The position numbers were made by a program, and so were the translations under genes. The notes beneath the pieces were generated by a model. The model saw only the letters and a list, made by a program, of their open reading frames with translations, searched no databases and was not told where the DNA came from. DNA of 64,000 nt from Sediminibacillus albus (GTDB taxonomy: Bacteria; Bacillota; Bacilli; Bacillales; Amphibacillaceae), in the NCBI RefSeq assembly GCF_900101125.1, contig NZ_FNFL01000001.1, positions 186,001 through 250,000 on the forward strand, in the 5' to 3' direction. Shown in pieces: positions 28,246 through 37,467 of the stretch. Numbering within the stretch: the first letter of the stretch is position 1; each line of letters begins with the position of its first letter.

Positions 28246-29265
28246 TCATGCAAAATAACGGTGGTATATTGTTCTGGCTTTAGAAATATCGCTGGTTCCA
28301 TGTACCAATACTCTGCCATCCAGAAACAAAACAAGTCGGTATTCCTCCACCATGAAGGATAATAAAAACGGATTCATGGAAACCTGCCTGCCTTGTTTGG
28401 AAAGTAAGGCAGCATACTTTTCTAAGTCTGGTTCCGACCGTTGCGACGGGCGTATTTGAACAGTGTCTCTTCCACATAACACGGCCGTTTTCGTTCGATT
28501 CGTGTAATCTAAATAAGGGTACGTTGGTTCCGGTCCGCATGATAAGCATTTTTCTTTTTTTACTTTGTCTACATTTATAGCCGTCTGTTGGTTATTCCAT
28601 AAGTCAAACGATACTAGTTTGTTGCTCAAAGCGGCGTCGTCTTCTACAAGTATCTTTAATGCTTCTGTTAGTTGATAGGAAGCAACCATCTGTACTGCAG
28701 GATTGATGATACCGGCCGTCTCGCACGTAGCTCCCCCCATCGGAACCGTTTCAAGTAAACAATGCAAACAAGGGGTGACTCCTGGCAAAATCGTATAACT
28801 AAGCCCATAACTCCCGACACAAGCGCCATAAATCCAGGGGATGCTAAACTTCTGGGAGACATCGTTGATAATCATTCGAATATCAAAGTTATCAGTTGCA
28901 TCAATGATTAAGTCGATTCCGCTAATCAGCTGTTCGATTTCTTCTACCGAAATATCGATGATATAGCTTTGTATCTCTACTTCTGAGTTAATCTGCCTGA
29001 GCCGATTTTCTGCAGCAACAGCCTTAGGCACCTTTTGAGCGGCATCTTCTTCGCTGTACAACTGCTGTCGCTGTAAGTTACTCCATTCCACATAATCACG
29101 ATCAACGATAGTCAATTTACCAATCCCTGCCCGGACAAGGCTTTCTGCACTGCTAGTTCCAAGAGCTCCTGCACCGATTATTAATACATGTTTCTTTCTG
29201 ATTTTTGCCTGCCCCATTTTGCCGATAGGAGCGAAAAGTTCTTGGCGTGAATAACGATTTGTCAC
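28246..29265 (-). CDS. thiF: ThiS adenylyltransferase ThiF
   Basis: A 339-aa E1-like enzyme that adenylates the C-terminus of ThiS so that sulfur can be loaded for thiazole synthesis. It starts [18 protein letters not shown] after a GTG, as in B. subtilis ThiF. Nucleotide binding is [19 protein letters not shown]; the adenylation Asp lies in [13 protein letters not shown], and CLHCLLE plus CLSCG provide two CxxC zinc pairs. A C-terminal rhodanese-like remnant may be present, but no clear catalytic Cys loop is seen. GTG overlaps the thiG stop by 4 nt (GTGA). Confidence 0.93.
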   Translation of the reverse strand: MTNRYSRQELFAPIGKMGQAKIRKKHVLIIGAGALGTSSAESLVRAGIGKLTIVDRDYVEWSNLQRQQLYSEEDAAQKVPKAVAAENRLRQINSEVEIQSYIIDISVEEIEQLISGIDLIIDATDNFDIRMIINDVSQKFSIPWIYGACVGSYGLSYTILPGVTPCLHCLLETVPMGGATCETAGIINPAVQMVASYQLTEALKILVEDDAALSNKLVSFDLWNNQQTAINVDKVKKEKCLSCGPEPTYPYLDYTNRTKTAVLCGRDTVQIRPSQRSEPDLEKYAALLSKQGRQVSMNPFLLSFMVEEYRLVLFLDGRVLVHGTSDISKARTIYHRYFA

Positions 29266-30029
29266 CCTGTGCTCATTCCTTCGGCAGGACTGCTTGCGGT
29301 TGCATATTGTTTTTTTGCTATTCTGCCTGCTTGATAGCTTAGCCTCCCCGATTGGATAGCCAGTTTCATCGCTTCTGCCATTTTTATTGGATCCTTTGAG
29401 CCGGAGACAGCTGTGTTCAGCAAAACGCCATCTGCTCCTAATTCCATTGCTTCTGCCGCATCTGATGGAGAGCCAATACCAGCATCGACTATGACAGGAA
29501 CGATCGCCTGTTCGATAATAAAGTGTAAGTTTAACGGATTTACGATGCCTTGGCCCGATCCAATAGGAGATGCCCCAGGCATAATCGCATGGCAGCCTAA
29601 TTCTTCTAAACGCTTGGCGAGCAATACATCGTCTGAAGTGTACGGTAAAACAATGAATCCTTCTTTTAGCAGTTCTTCGCATGCTTTCAGGGTTTCGATT
29701 GGATCGGGCAGCAATGTTTTTTGACAGCCGATTACTTCCACCTTTACCATGTCGCATAAGCCAGATGCTTTAGCTAACCTTGCAGTCCGGACAGCCTCTT
29801 CAGCTGTTTTGGCTCCTGCCGTATTCGGCAGCAGTGTATAATCGGAAGCTTCAAGCTTTTCCAGGATATTTGGCTGGTTAGCTTCAAAAATATTCATCCT
29901 TCGGACAGAAAAGGTAAGAATTTCTGTTCCAGAAACTTCTACCGCTTTTTTCTGGATGTCAAAATCGGGGTATTTGCCAGTGCCCAGTAATAGTCTTGAA
30001 GAAAAATTATAAGGTCCTATTTTTAACAT
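29262..30029 (-). CDS. thiG: Thiazole synthase ThiG
   Basis: A 255-aa TIM-barrel enzyme that condenses deoxyxylulose phosphate, dehydroglycine and ThiS-thiocarboxylate into the thiazole phosphate. Conserved segments are [52 protein letters not shown] with the Schiff-base Lys, and [13 protein letters not shown]. The second ATG (30029) gives [14 protein letters not shown], as in relatives, with GGAGGAGG 5-6 nt upstream; the first ATG (30035) overlaps the thiS stop as ATGA. Confidence 0.95.
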   Translation of the reverse strand: MLKIGPYNFSSRLLLGTGKYPDFDIQKKAVEVSGTEILTFSVRRMNIFEANQPNILEKLEASDYTLLPNTAGAKTAEEAVRTARLAKASGLCDMVKVEVIGCQKTLLPDPIETLKACEELLKEGFIVLPYTSDDVLLAKRLEELGCHAIMPGASPIGSGQGIVNPLNLHFIIEQAIVPVIVDAGIGSPSDAAEAMELGADGVLLNTAVSGSKDPIKMAEAMKLAIQSGRLSYQAGRIAKKQYATASSPAEGMSTG

Positions 30030-30031
30030 AA

Positions 30032-30235
30032 TCATCCTCCTCCTACAAAATTAACAATCTCAATTTTATCCTCATCCGCAACAAAAGATTGCTCATGGCA
30101 CTCTTTTTCCAGGATACGTTTATTCAACTCTACGATAACTATTTGCTGATCCAGGTTAAAATGTTTTAAAAGATCGGACACCGTCCGGATGGAATTTGAA
30201 ACTTCTATTGCCTCTCCATTAATGACTAGCTTCAT
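30032..30235 (-). CDS. thiS: Sulfur carrier protein ThiS
   Basis: A 67-aa ubiquitin-fold protein ending in VNFVGGG; the terminal Gly-Gly is adenylated by ThiF and then thiocarboxylated. The [27 protein letters not shown] start is typical. Its ATG overlaps the thiO stop as ATGA, and its stop lies beside the ThiG start, indicating tight translational coupling. Confidence 0.93.
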   Translation of the reverse strand: MKLVINGEAIEVSNSIRTVSDLLKHFNLDQQIVIVELNKRILEKECHEQSFVADEDKIEIVNFVGGG

Positions 30236-31374
30236 ATCGAGCCTCCATTCCCTACTGACGTCATATTATTGCGTTCTAATCGAAAAGGAGTAAGGTCAAC
30301 GCCAGTCGTTTTTTTCTCCACTAGGTCAGCCATAACTTCTCCGGTTATGGGAGAAAGCAGAATACCGTTTCTGTAATGTCCCGTTGCGACAAACAATCCT
30401 TCCAACGCTGGGTGTTCCCCCAGATAAGGGAGGGCATCAGCAGTTTGGGGTCTGATGCCAGCCCAAGCTTTCTCCAATTCTGCATTAATAATAACCGGAA
30501 CCAAGCTTTTGGCTTTATCCATTAGGGAGTAAATCCCTTTCATCGTAACTGTTCGATCAAATGTATTTTGCTTTACAGTTGCGCCAACAATGATTCTCCC
30601 TCCACTTTTAGGGACAAGATAACAACCATCAGAAAATATGGTATAGCTAAGCAGCGGCTTTTGGATCAATAATGAAAAGCATTCACCTTTCACAGGATAA
30701 GTATTTAAAGGAGCTTCTGTTTCTTTTAGTAACTTATCACTCCATGCACCCCCTGCTATAATGACGTTTGGGCTCAAATAGCTGCTTTTGCTCGTATTTA
30801 CTCCTGTGATTTCTCCTCCTTGCTGCTGTAAAGATAGTACCTCCTCGTATTCGAAAATGTCAGCTCCTAATACTGCGGCAGCGTATAAAAACCCCCGTGT
30901 GAGATGTGGTGCAGACACGTGACCATCTTTTTTTATATACATTGCTCCTCTCACTGCACATGACAGATTTGGCTCTAATTTCTTTGCCTGTTCAGCAGTC
31001 AGCCAATCCGCTTGTTCCCCAGCTTCTTGATATTTTTCAATAGATTGTTTGCAGGCGATCTCTTCTGCTTCTGTAAGTGCCGGTTTAAGAGTCCCTTTAT
31101 TCACCAGCTGAATGTCCACTCCGCTTACCTTTTTAATTTCCTCTTCGAGAAAGGGGAACATTCGCCTGCTTTCTTTCGCCAATGGAAATAATTGTCCGCA
31201 TCCGCTTAGCTCTGCTTGCGCAGCAAGCATACCTGCAGCTGCGCTTGAGGCTTGGCTCGCTAACCGGTCTTTTTCCAATAATAAAACCTTTTTCCCTCGC
31301 TTTGCCAGGTTATATGCAATCGCCCCCCCAATCACACCACCGCCAACTATAATAGCTTCATATTCTTTGCTCAT
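30232..31374 (-). CDS. thiO: Glycine oxidase ThiO
   Basis: A 380-aa FAD enzyme that oxidises glycine to the dehydroglycine used by ThiG. YEAIIVGGGVIGGAIAYNLAKRG is the FAD-binding Rossmann motif, followed by LLEKDRLASQASSAAAGML, and near the C-terminus GIRPQTADALPYLG and ATGHYRNGILLSP bind substrate. ATG 31374 has AAGGAGT upstream; an in-frame extension of 24 residues upstream lacks an RBS. It is second in the operon, 52 nt after tenI. Confidence 0.94.
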   Translation of the reverse strand: MSKEYEAIIVGGGVIGGAIAYNLAKRGKKVLLLEKDRLASQASSAAAGMLAAQAELSGCGQLFPLAKESRRMFPFLEEEIKKVSGVDIQLVNKGTLKPALTEAEEIACKQSIEKYQEAGEQADWLTAEQAKKLEPNLSCAVRGAMYIKKDGHVSAPHLTRGFLYAAAVLGADIFEYEEVLSLQQQGGEITGVNTSKSSYLSPNVIIAGGAWSDKLLKETEAPLNTYPVKGECFSLLIQKPLLSYTIFSDGCYLVPKSGGRIIVGATVKQNTFDRTVTMKGIYSLMDKAKSLVPVIINAELEKAWAGIRPQTADALPYLGEHPALEGLFVATGHYRNGILLSPITGEVMADLVEKKTTGVDLTPFRLERNNMTSVGNGGSI

Positions 31375-31426
31375 AAAAGAACTCCTTTTCTCATGATAAT
31401 TACTTACCAACATAGAAGCATGAGGT

Positions 31427-32032
31427 TTAGAAAGCCAGTTTCGCACAATATGCCTGTACCTCCCTTAAAGGATCAGGAGCATCCATTACCCCCGACATTA
31501 CCGCTGCCCCACTGGCGCCAGAATCAATCACATCCCTGATATTATCAGGTTTCACACCACCAATAGCGATAACCGGAATCGAAACTGACTTGCAAATTTC
31601 CTCTAATTGCTTTAATCCCTTTGCTTGTAACCCAGCTTTACTGTTTGTCGGGAAAACGTGGCCAAACAACAAATAATCAGCTTTTCCTCGTTCAGCCGCT
31701 TTGGCTTCCTCTAAAGAATGGACAGAACTACCTACTTGTAATGGAGAAAAGTTGTTTTTTACTAATTTTACCGATATCGAATGATTAGTAAGCTGAACGC
31801 CCTTTACCTTAGAGATATAAGCTGCATCCACACGATCATTGATGATGATTTTTGAACGGGGCATCCGTTTTTGCTCCAACTGGGAAATTAAGTCCATAAG
31901 AAGGCTGGCTGTGCAGTTTTTTTCCCGAATATGAAAAGCGTCTAGATAAGGATGTATTTGTGAAGCAATCTCTACAAGACGCTTGGTCGATTGTTTCCCA
32001 GTTGAAACGATGTGCAGATCTCCCTTATACAT
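31427..32032 (-). CDS. tenI: Thiazole tautomerase TenI
   Basis: A 201-aa TIM-barrel protein of the ThiE/TenI family. HIREKNCTASLL, INDRVDAAYI, VQLTNHSI, SSVHSLEEAKAAE and DYLLFGHVFPT are the conserved segments; the GHVF His and the SVHS start (ThiE has GxSxH or GVSxH variants) point to TenI, which aromatises the thiazole, rather than to thiamine phosphate synthase. First gene of the thi operon, directly under the TPP riboswitch. Confidence 0.88.
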   Translation of the reverse strand: MYKGDLHIVSTGKQSTKRLVEIASQIHPYLDAFHIREKNCTASLLMDLISQLEQKRMPRSKIIINDRVDAAYISKVKGVQLTNHSISVKLVKNNFSPLQVGSSVHSLEEAKAAERGKADYLLFGHVFPTNSKAGLQAKGLKQLEEICKSVSIPVIAIGGVKPDNIRDVIDSGASGAAVMSGVMDAPDPLREVQAYCAKLAF

Positions 32033-32069
32033 GTCATCCCGCCTTTACAAAGTCTCCAAAAAATTAAAT

Positions 32070-32100
32070 TAAAAACACCACTCCGGACAGAAGTGGTGTC
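32070..32100 (-). terminator. Riboswitch-controlled terminator of the thi leader
   Basis: On the - strand ACACCACTTCTGTCCGGAGTGGTGT forms a stem followed by TTTTTAATTTAATTTTTT. It sits between the TPP aptamer and tenI and is the expected expression platform. Confidence 0.88.
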
Positions 32101-32140
32101 TCATTATGAATAACATTAATTAATTGATAATATTCATATC

Positions 32141-32226
32141 GGCCACTTCCCTCCGCTGGTTTCACCCAGATCAGGTTCAAAGGGTCTGGAAACTCCATCT
32201 CAGTCCGTAAAGGACTCCCCTAGTGA
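32141..32226 (-). promoter_or_regulatory. TPP riboswitch (THI element)
   Basis: Reading the - strand, the element opens AGGGGAGTCC, contains ACTGAGATGG, then CCCTTTGAACCTGATCTGG, followed by CCAGCGGAGGGAAGTGG. These are the conserved THI-box blocks in the right order. It lies ~110 nt upstream of tenI and is followed by a terminator, so thiamine pyrophosphate should switch the tenI-thiF operon off. Confidence 0.95.
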
Positions 32227-32313
32227 TGCTTTATTATTAAAATTTATAGATTAATTGTAACATAACTGTTTCCGCTTACAAGAGTCCCCAATCATAAATT
32301 CCCTCTATATTAT

Positions 32314-33963
32314 TTAAACTCTATCAAGTATTGGCGGAATTTCTTTTGGATCAACTACTATCTCAATTACTGACGGTCCCATTCGATTGTCTAGTGCTTG
32401 TGCAAACGCCTGGGCGATATCAACCTCGTCCCGGCATTTAAACGATAAAGCGCCTAAGGATTCACCGAAAGCTTGTACATCTAACCCCTGCTGGTAAGAA
32501 GAACCTACAGTAAAACCTAGCATTTTGTCCATGCCCTTATCGACCATATCTAAACTGTAGTTATTTAATACAATATAAATGATTGGCAGTTTTTCATCAA
32601 CAGCTGCAGCGATTTCGGTGCCATGCATAAACATGCAGCCATCGCCAGTTAAGCAAGCAATCGTTTTGTCTGGCTGCGCGAGTTTGGCGCCTATCGAATA
32701 CCCGATCGCATGCCCCATCGTACCAAATACATCATCAAAAAAGAATGTGCCTGGCTCATAAATTGCGAAGTGTTTTATAGCGTGAAAAGTATGGCTTCCA
32801 TCATCTCCAAATAAAACAGCATCGTTTGGCAAATGGCTTCTGATTAATTTGACTGCTTGTTCGGCAGTAATTTTGTTGTTTGCATAAATAGCGTCAGGGC
32901 CTTTTGTTTCGGGCTTTGTACTTCCATAATGTGGTTGGGGAATAACCTTTATATTTGATTGTTCAATTAATCTCTTCATTTCGGAAATGTTTGCTTTAGC
33001 ATCGCCTAATATCTTAAGCGTTGGTAATGGAAGCGACTTTTCCATAAATTGAGCATCGATATCTAAATGGATCATATGGGAAGGATGCATCGATTCGGAA
33101 AACCCTGCAAGAGACATGTCTGTCAGCTTGCTTCCTATCACGATCATCTCATCCACCCCTGCTGCTATAAAATCACGGGCGGAAGCGTTTCCGCCTAACC
33201 CGAAAGCTCCCAAAGAGAGCGGGTGTTCTGTAGGGAATGCTCCTTTGCCTCCAGGCGTTGTAACAACGGGGATATTCCAGCTTTCCGCCAGCCACTGCAC
33301 TTGCTTATAAGCTTTTGAGATATGGACTCCTTTGCCGACAAACAAGACAGCATGTTCAGAGTTGTTTAGTCTTTCGATAACAGATGGCAATCTAGCCGAG
33401 ATTGTTTCAGGTCTTTCGGCAGGAAGATCAAAAGAGAAAGGAGGGATCTTTTCTAATAGCACCTCCATCGGAATGGAAAGGTGGACAGGTCCTTTCCGGC
33501 CGCTGCAAGCATGATCAACTGCATGCTTTAACATTAGTTCAAATTGAGCGCTAGTTTCAACTTTAGCGCTAAATAAAGTAACGGACTCGAACATTTTCAC
33601 TAAGTCAGTACCGAATATGGATGAATCTTGTCCTAAAGGTTTGCCTGTTTGTCTGGAAGATGGATGTCCGGTAATAAACAACACAGGGGCATGGTAAGCT
33701 TTTGCCTGTCCGGCGGCTGTCAACAGGTTTGTACCGCCAGGCCCTGAAGTGCCAACAGCCACTCCTAACTGATTATTGATTAGCGAATAACCAGCAGCTG
33801 CAAAACCAGCACCTGACTCGTGCCTCGATAGAATAAACCTCATTTCTTGTTTTTGAAATTCTGCTAACAGTGGAACAAGGGGTTTTCCAGGAATGCCAAA
33901 GGCATAGTCGATGCCCCATTTTTTAAAGAGAGTTGTAAGTATTGATGCAATTGACTTATCCAT
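32314..33963 (-). CDS. Thiamine diphosphate-dependent enzyme, acetolactate synthase-like
   Basis: A 549-aa ThDP enzyme with the three-domain layout of acetolactate synthase, oxalyl-CoA decarboxylase and related enzymes. The catalytic Glu lies in SRHESGAGFAAAGY near residue 49. VGTSGPGGTNLLT follows, and the cofactor-binding GDGCMFMHGTEI...NN motif is near residues 438-468. The exact reaction cannot be named; FAD-binding features are unclear. Its ATG overlaps the stop of the sensor kinase gene by 8 nt, which indicates coupling. It lies upstream of the thi operon in the same direction. Confidence 0.85.
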   Translation of the reverse strand: MDKSIASILTTLFKKWGIDYAFGIPGKPLVPLLAEFQKQEMRFILSRHESGAGFAAAGYSLINNQLGVAVGTSGPGGTNLLTAAGQAKAYHAPVLFITGHPSSRQTGKPLGQDSSIFGTDLVKMFESVTLFSAKVETSAQFELMLKHAVDHACSGRKGPVHLSIPMEVLLEKIPPFSFDLPAERPETISARLPSVIERLNNSEHAVLFVGKGVHISKAYKQVQWLAESWNIPVVTTPGGKGAFPTEHPLSLGAFGLGGNASARDFIAAGVDEMIVIGSKLTDMSLAGFSESMHPSHMIHLDIDAQFMEKSLPLPTLKILGDAKANISEMKRLIEQSNIKVIPQPHYGSTKPETKGPDAIYANNKITAEQAVKLIRSHLPNDAVLFGDDGSHTFHAIKHFAIYEPGTFFFDDVFGTMGHAIGYSIGAKLAQPDKTIACLTGDGCMFMHGTEIAAAVDEKLPIIYIVLNNYSLDMVDKGMDKMLGFTVGSSYQQGLDVQAFGESLGALSFKCRDEVDIAQAFAQALDNRMGPSVIEIVVDPKEIPPILDRV

Positions 33964-35584
33964 TTTTTCTCTTCCTTTCAGGGATATTATGAAAGGGCAG
34001 GATCAGATAAATAGTTGTTCCTACTCCTTTTTCAGATTCAACATCGATCGTTCCATTGTGGGCTTTTATAATATCAAAGCAGATTGGCAGTCCCATACCA
34101 AGACCGCTTTCCTTAGTAGTGAAGAATGGAGTGCCAAGACTTTCAATTTCCTTTTCTGTCATTCCTTTGCCTTCATCTGAAATGGAAATGGCCAATTCCT
34201 TCTTTTCATGGTTCACTTCCAGGTTGATGATTAGCCGGCCGCCATCAGGCATGGCTTCAAAGGCATTTTTAATAAAGTTAATTAACACCTGTTTAATTTG
34301 TGATTCATCTACAAAAATATATAGGTCTGGAATGTCACTGATAAAATCAATTTCAATATCATTCAACTGGGCGTTGCTGTTCATCAGTTCGACCGTATCG
34401 CTTATTAACCTGGGAATATTGCTATTTGTTTTGTGTAGTTTTGTAGGTTTACCTAGTAATACAAATTGATTTACTAAGCTTTTCATTCTTTCTAGTTCAT
34501 CCGTGATGATTTCCAGATACTTGTTTTGTTCATTATTTTCTTTTAAAAGCTGGGTCAGTCCAATAATAGAAGTCAAAGGATTCCTTATTTCATGAGCTAA
34601 TCCGGCTCCTAGTTTTCCGATAGCTGACAACTTTTCCGACTGAATCACTTGTTTTTGTAATTCATAGTAATTCGTCATGTCTCTAAATTGGGCAAAAGCT
34701 CCGATCGTTTGCTGAAAGCTGTCATATAAAGGCAGAACGTCGAGCAAACAGACCTTGTCTGTTCTCTCTTTATAGTCTTTTACTGTGACTTCCATATTTT
34801 CTATCTTGTTCCCGTTGCTGAGGACTTTATCTATGTATTTATTAATCTCACTTAAGGAAGTAATTCCCTTCTGTTTAATTTCCTCTTTCGTTAAACCGAT
34901 GATATCAGCTGCCCCTGGATTATACTCGAGTATCTCTCTATTCATATCAGTCATTACTATCCCTAAGGGAGCAGAGTTAATAAGTACTTGGTTTAGTAAA
35001 TGCAGCTTATTGTTTTGCTCCTGGAGCCGAATCTCTCCTTCAATGGTATCTACTGCCGATGATAGTAAGCCAAGGTGGAACTGATTTGCATATTCAACCA
35101 AAGTCATAATGGAGACAGTTCCTGCCAGCTTATCATTATCAGAATAGGAGAAGGGTGCTGAATAGCAGGCTACACCAGCAAGAACGTCGTGAAAGTGATC
35201 ATCGCCAATCAAGCCAATCGGCTCGCCATATTTAAGAGCAAGTGAAACAGAATTTGTTCCTACATCTTTTTCATCAAATTTCACTCCAATGGTTATTCCT
35301 AACGAATCAACCATTTTTTTGATGCTTGAGTCCCCAAAAATCTCTAAAACATAACCTTTATCGTCTGTTGTAACAATTAAGGTTGGAATGCCGTTCATAT
35401 ATTCAATCAGTTTTTTCATGAACTCGTTCACGATTGCCAAAACTTTTCGATAAGTTTGCTGTCTGTGCTGTAATTGTTCCTTGGTCAGACCAACCTTTAA
35501 AAAAGGGATTTCATCTGGTGACATGCCAAGAATATTTTTGCAGTCATCTTTAGATTTACGTATATAAGTATTAAAATCCTTCAT
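33956..35584 (-). CDS. GAF-PAS sensor histidine kinase
   Basis: A 542-aa soluble kinase. The N-terminal ~190 residues carry a GAF-like sensor with VGTNSVSLAL, an arrangement recalled from AcoR-type sigma-54 activators. A PAS domain (VLINSAPLGIVMTDMNREILEYNPGAADIIG) follows, then the H-box AHEIRNPLTSIIGL with the phospho-His, and HATPase motifs NFIKNAFEAM, DEGKGM and GLGMGL. No membrane segment and no adjacent response regulator. ATG 35584 has GGAGGA upstream. The overlap with the ThDP gene suggests it senses something linked to that pathway; this is inference. Confidence 0.88.
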   Translation of the reverse strand: MKDFNTYIRKSKDDCKNILGMSPDEIPFLKVGLTKEQLQHRQQTYRKVLAIVNEFMKKLIEYMNGIPTLIVTTDDKGYVLEIFGDSSIKKMVDSLGITIGVKFDEKDVGTNSVSLALKYGEPIGLIGDDHFHDVLAGVACYSAPFSYSDNDKLAGTVSIMTLVEYANQFHLGLLSSAVDTIEGEIRLQEQNNKLHLLNQVLINSAPLGIVMTDMNREILEYNPGAADIIGLTKEEIKQKGITSLSEINKYIDKVLSNGNKIENMEVTVKDYKERTDKVCLLDVLPLYDSFQQTIGAFAQFRDMTNYYELQKQVIQSEKLSAIGKLGAGLAHEIRNPLTSIIGLTQLLKENNEQNKYLEIITDELERMKSLVNQFVLLGKPTKLHKTNSNIPRLISDTVELMNSNAQLNDIEIDFISDIPDLYIFVDESQIKQVLINFIKNAFEAMPDGGRLIINLEVNHEKKELAISISDEGKGMTEKEIESLGTPFFTTKESGLGMGLPICFDIIKAHNGTIDVESEKGVGTTIYLILPFHNIPERKRKNG

Positions 35585-35688
35585 AGGATAATCCTCCTCT
35601 TTCACACATCCGATACAGTATTATAATAAAATTCGACAATTTTCGCGTATCCTTTAACAATAATAGGTGGTAACGGAGGAAATAGCTA

Positions 35689-35856
35689 TTAATTTCCTTT
35701 TTTGTACAGCAATTTTTGGTAAATGATAATTTTTTCATCCAATTTCTCGCTTAATCGAAGTATTTCTCCACTCGAATAATAATCTGTTTGTTCTCCTAAT
35801 TTATATAATTTCAATTGTAATAGACGAATTTCTCTTTCCAGCTCTTTAATCTGCAT
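35689..35856 (-). CDS. Spo0E-like aspartyl-phosphate phosphatase
   Basis: A 55-aa protein starting MQIKELEREIRLLQLKLYKLG, then a second helix with LRLSEKLDEKIIIYQKL. The S-x-x-L-D motif followed by a tyrosine-containing helix is the Spo0E family signature; such proteins dephosphorylate Spo0A~P and delay sporulation. The ATG at 35856 follows GAGGGGT. The gene lies behind the sensor kinase start on the same strand. That a kinase of the sporulation-like PAS type and a Spo0E are neighbours is suggestive but not proof of a link. Confidence 0.75.
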   Translation of the reverse strand: MQIKELEREIRLLQLKLYKLGEQTDYYSSGEILRLSEKLDEKIIIYQKLLYKKGN

Positions 35857-36011
35857 CGAAAAACCCCTCGCGATTTCCTTTTTTATTACAATACCATAAT
35901 TAGGCAGTTAATTGTGCCATAATCCCCTAAAATATTCGCTTTTCAAGGTTTTTGGCGCTTTTTCTGTGAGTATAAGCTCAATAAGCTAATAAAAGAATCC
36001 TTATGATACAA

Positions 36012-36042
36012 AAAAAAGCACTAACCGAAGCTAGTGCTTTTG
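36012..36042 (-). terminator. Terminator after cvfB
   Basis: AAAGCACTA-ACCGAAGC-TAGTGCTTT forms the stem; on the - strand it is followed by a T-run (TTTTTTTGT). Confidence 0.85.
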
Positions 36043-36052
36043 GTACCAATAA

Positions 36053-36916
36053 TTAATCAGAATCCTTCAGGACGGTCTTTCCGTTTCTTTGTGAAACTTT
36101 CTCCTCTTTCATTAGCTTTCCCAGTGCTCTTTTAAAGGCAGCTTTACTAATTCTAAACGTAGCCCGAATCTCCTCAGGATCACTCTTATCCGAAAGTTCC
36201 ATTTCTCCTCCGTGGCTTGCCAAGTAATCTAGAATGTTTTCTGCATCTTCGTTCATCCCTTCTTGCTTGAGGGGCAGCAAGGACACATTGATCGTACCAT
36301 CTTCTTTTACATCAATTACCCTTCCAGTTACCGTCTCTCCTAATCTCGGTTCATTTTTTCGTTCATGCGGGTGGATAAAACCGCGGTAGCCTTCTTCTGT
36401 CAAAAGAAAGGAGCCAGCTTTTGTCGAACGGTAGATCCGTCCGATCACTTGTTGCTTAAGTATGCTGGAGGAAGCTGGAACTAAATCTTGCACGATATCT
36501 GCTTCACCAATCGGTTTGGCAAGCAGCCTTCCCTTCTTATCTGTTTCCAAACTGACAAATAGATGATCTCCGTCCTTTGGCCAAACAGCTTCCAGAATAG
36601 GTAAGTCATCTTTGGACACAAGTATTTCTTTATTAATTCCAATATTGACAAAAACACCGAGGTTTTTCACTACTTCTATTACCTCTGACCAGCCATAAGC
36701 ATCCAGCCGAGCTTCAGGAATAGTCATAGTAGCAGTGGTTTCTCCTTTTTTATCTGAATATAGAAATACTTCTACTTCTTCTCCCGGTTGAATCGCTGTA
36801 GGGATTTCAGTTTCCGGCAATAAAATTTTATTATTTCCAAATTCCAAAAGGAATCCATCCGTTATTTCTTCGTAAACCTTTAAGGTTTGAATCGTGCCTA
36901 ATTGGTTATCATTCAT
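36053..36916 (-). CDS. cvfB: S1 RNA-binding protein CvfB (YitL)
   Basis: A 287-aa protein built from consecutive S1-like domains and a C-terminal winged helix (DPEEIRATFRISKAAFKRALGKLMKEE), the CvfB/YitL layout. In Staphylococcus aureus CvfB binds RNA and affects virulence-gene expression; its Bacillus role is not settled. VNIGINKEILV and GYRGFIHPHE are S1 signatures. ATG 36916 follows AAAGAGGTACA. Single-gene unit. Confidence 0.9.
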   Translation of the reverse strand: MNDNQLGTIQTLKVYEEITDGFLLEFGNNKILLPETEIPTAIQPGEEVEVFLYSDKKGETTATMTIPEARLDAYGWSEVIEVVKNLGVFVNIGINKEILVSKDDLPILEAVWPKDGDHLFVSLETDKKGRLLAKPIGEADIVQDLVPASSSILKQQVIGRIYRSTKAGSFLLTEEGYRGFIHPHERKNEPRLGETVTGRVIDVKEDGTINVSLLPLKQEGMNEDAENILDYLASHGGEMELSDKSDPEEIRATFRISKAAFKRALGKLMKEEKVSQRNGKTVLKDSD

Positions 36917-37095
36917 GCATTGTACCTCTTTCTCGCTAATTCTTATAATAATAGTATAACCGAGCTGGTATAAAATTAAAAATGATCAGGTATTATACAT
37001 AACGACCAAGAAGTGCTGCTCAAGGGAATATCCGGCAGAAAAGGAGAAACATGCTTTGATTGTATTGTTTACTGTTTATACATCTAATTTTGATA

Positions 37096-37125
37096 TTGTT
37101 TTAATCTCGAATTGAGATATATAAT
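37096..37125 (+). promoter_or_regulatory. Promoter with an embedded inverted-repeat operator
   Basis: TTGTTT (37096-37101) and TATAAT (37120-37125) are 18 nt apart. Between them lies ATCTC-GAATT-GAGAT (37104-37118), a perfect inverted repeat placed exactly in the spacer, the classic site for a repressor. It resembles the MhqR-type box at 13.1 kb but is one base shorter. Confidence 0.5.
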
Positions 37126-37182
37126 AAAAACAACATCAGAAAACGCTTTAGATAACTTTCTAATTCCTAAGGGGGATTTTAT

Positions 37183-37329
37183 ATGAGCCAAGTTGTTCGT
37201 GAAAACATGATGGAACGCTTATCGGATTTAGCAGCACTGGATAAGGAAGAAATTTTCAACATGACTGATGCGGAGATAGAATACTACCATTGGCTCTACT
37301 TTGAAGAATCTGTTTATGACCTAATGTAA
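37183..37329 (+). CDS. BH0509 family small protein
   Basis: A 48-aa protein, MSQVVRENMMERLSDLAAL followed by KEEIFNMTDAEIEYYHWLYF, which matches the small BH0509 family recognised in Bacilli by the K-E-E-x-x-x-M-x-D-x-E-I-E-Y-Y motif. Function unknown. ATG 37183 follows AAGGGGGA. It has its own promoter with an operator-like repeat and its own terminator, so it is a separately controlled mini-unit. Confidence 0.7.
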   Translation: MSQVVRENMMERLSDLAALDKEEIFNMTDAEIEYYHWLYFEESVYDLM

Positions 37330-37345
37330 AACATGAAATAAATTA

Positions 37346-37380
37346 TACAACAGCCTCGGCTCTTCCGGAGGCTGTTTTTA
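37346..37380 (+). terminator. Terminator after the BH0509 gene
   Basis: AACAGCCTC-GGCTCTTCC-GGAGGCTGTT followed by TTTATTTT. Confidence 0.88.
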
Positions 37381-37467
37381 TTTTGAATTCATTCCACCTT
37401 CCTTGGGTGCTATAATAAACCAAAGAAAACGGCGCTGTTCTTATAAAATTTAATGAAGGAGTATCAT

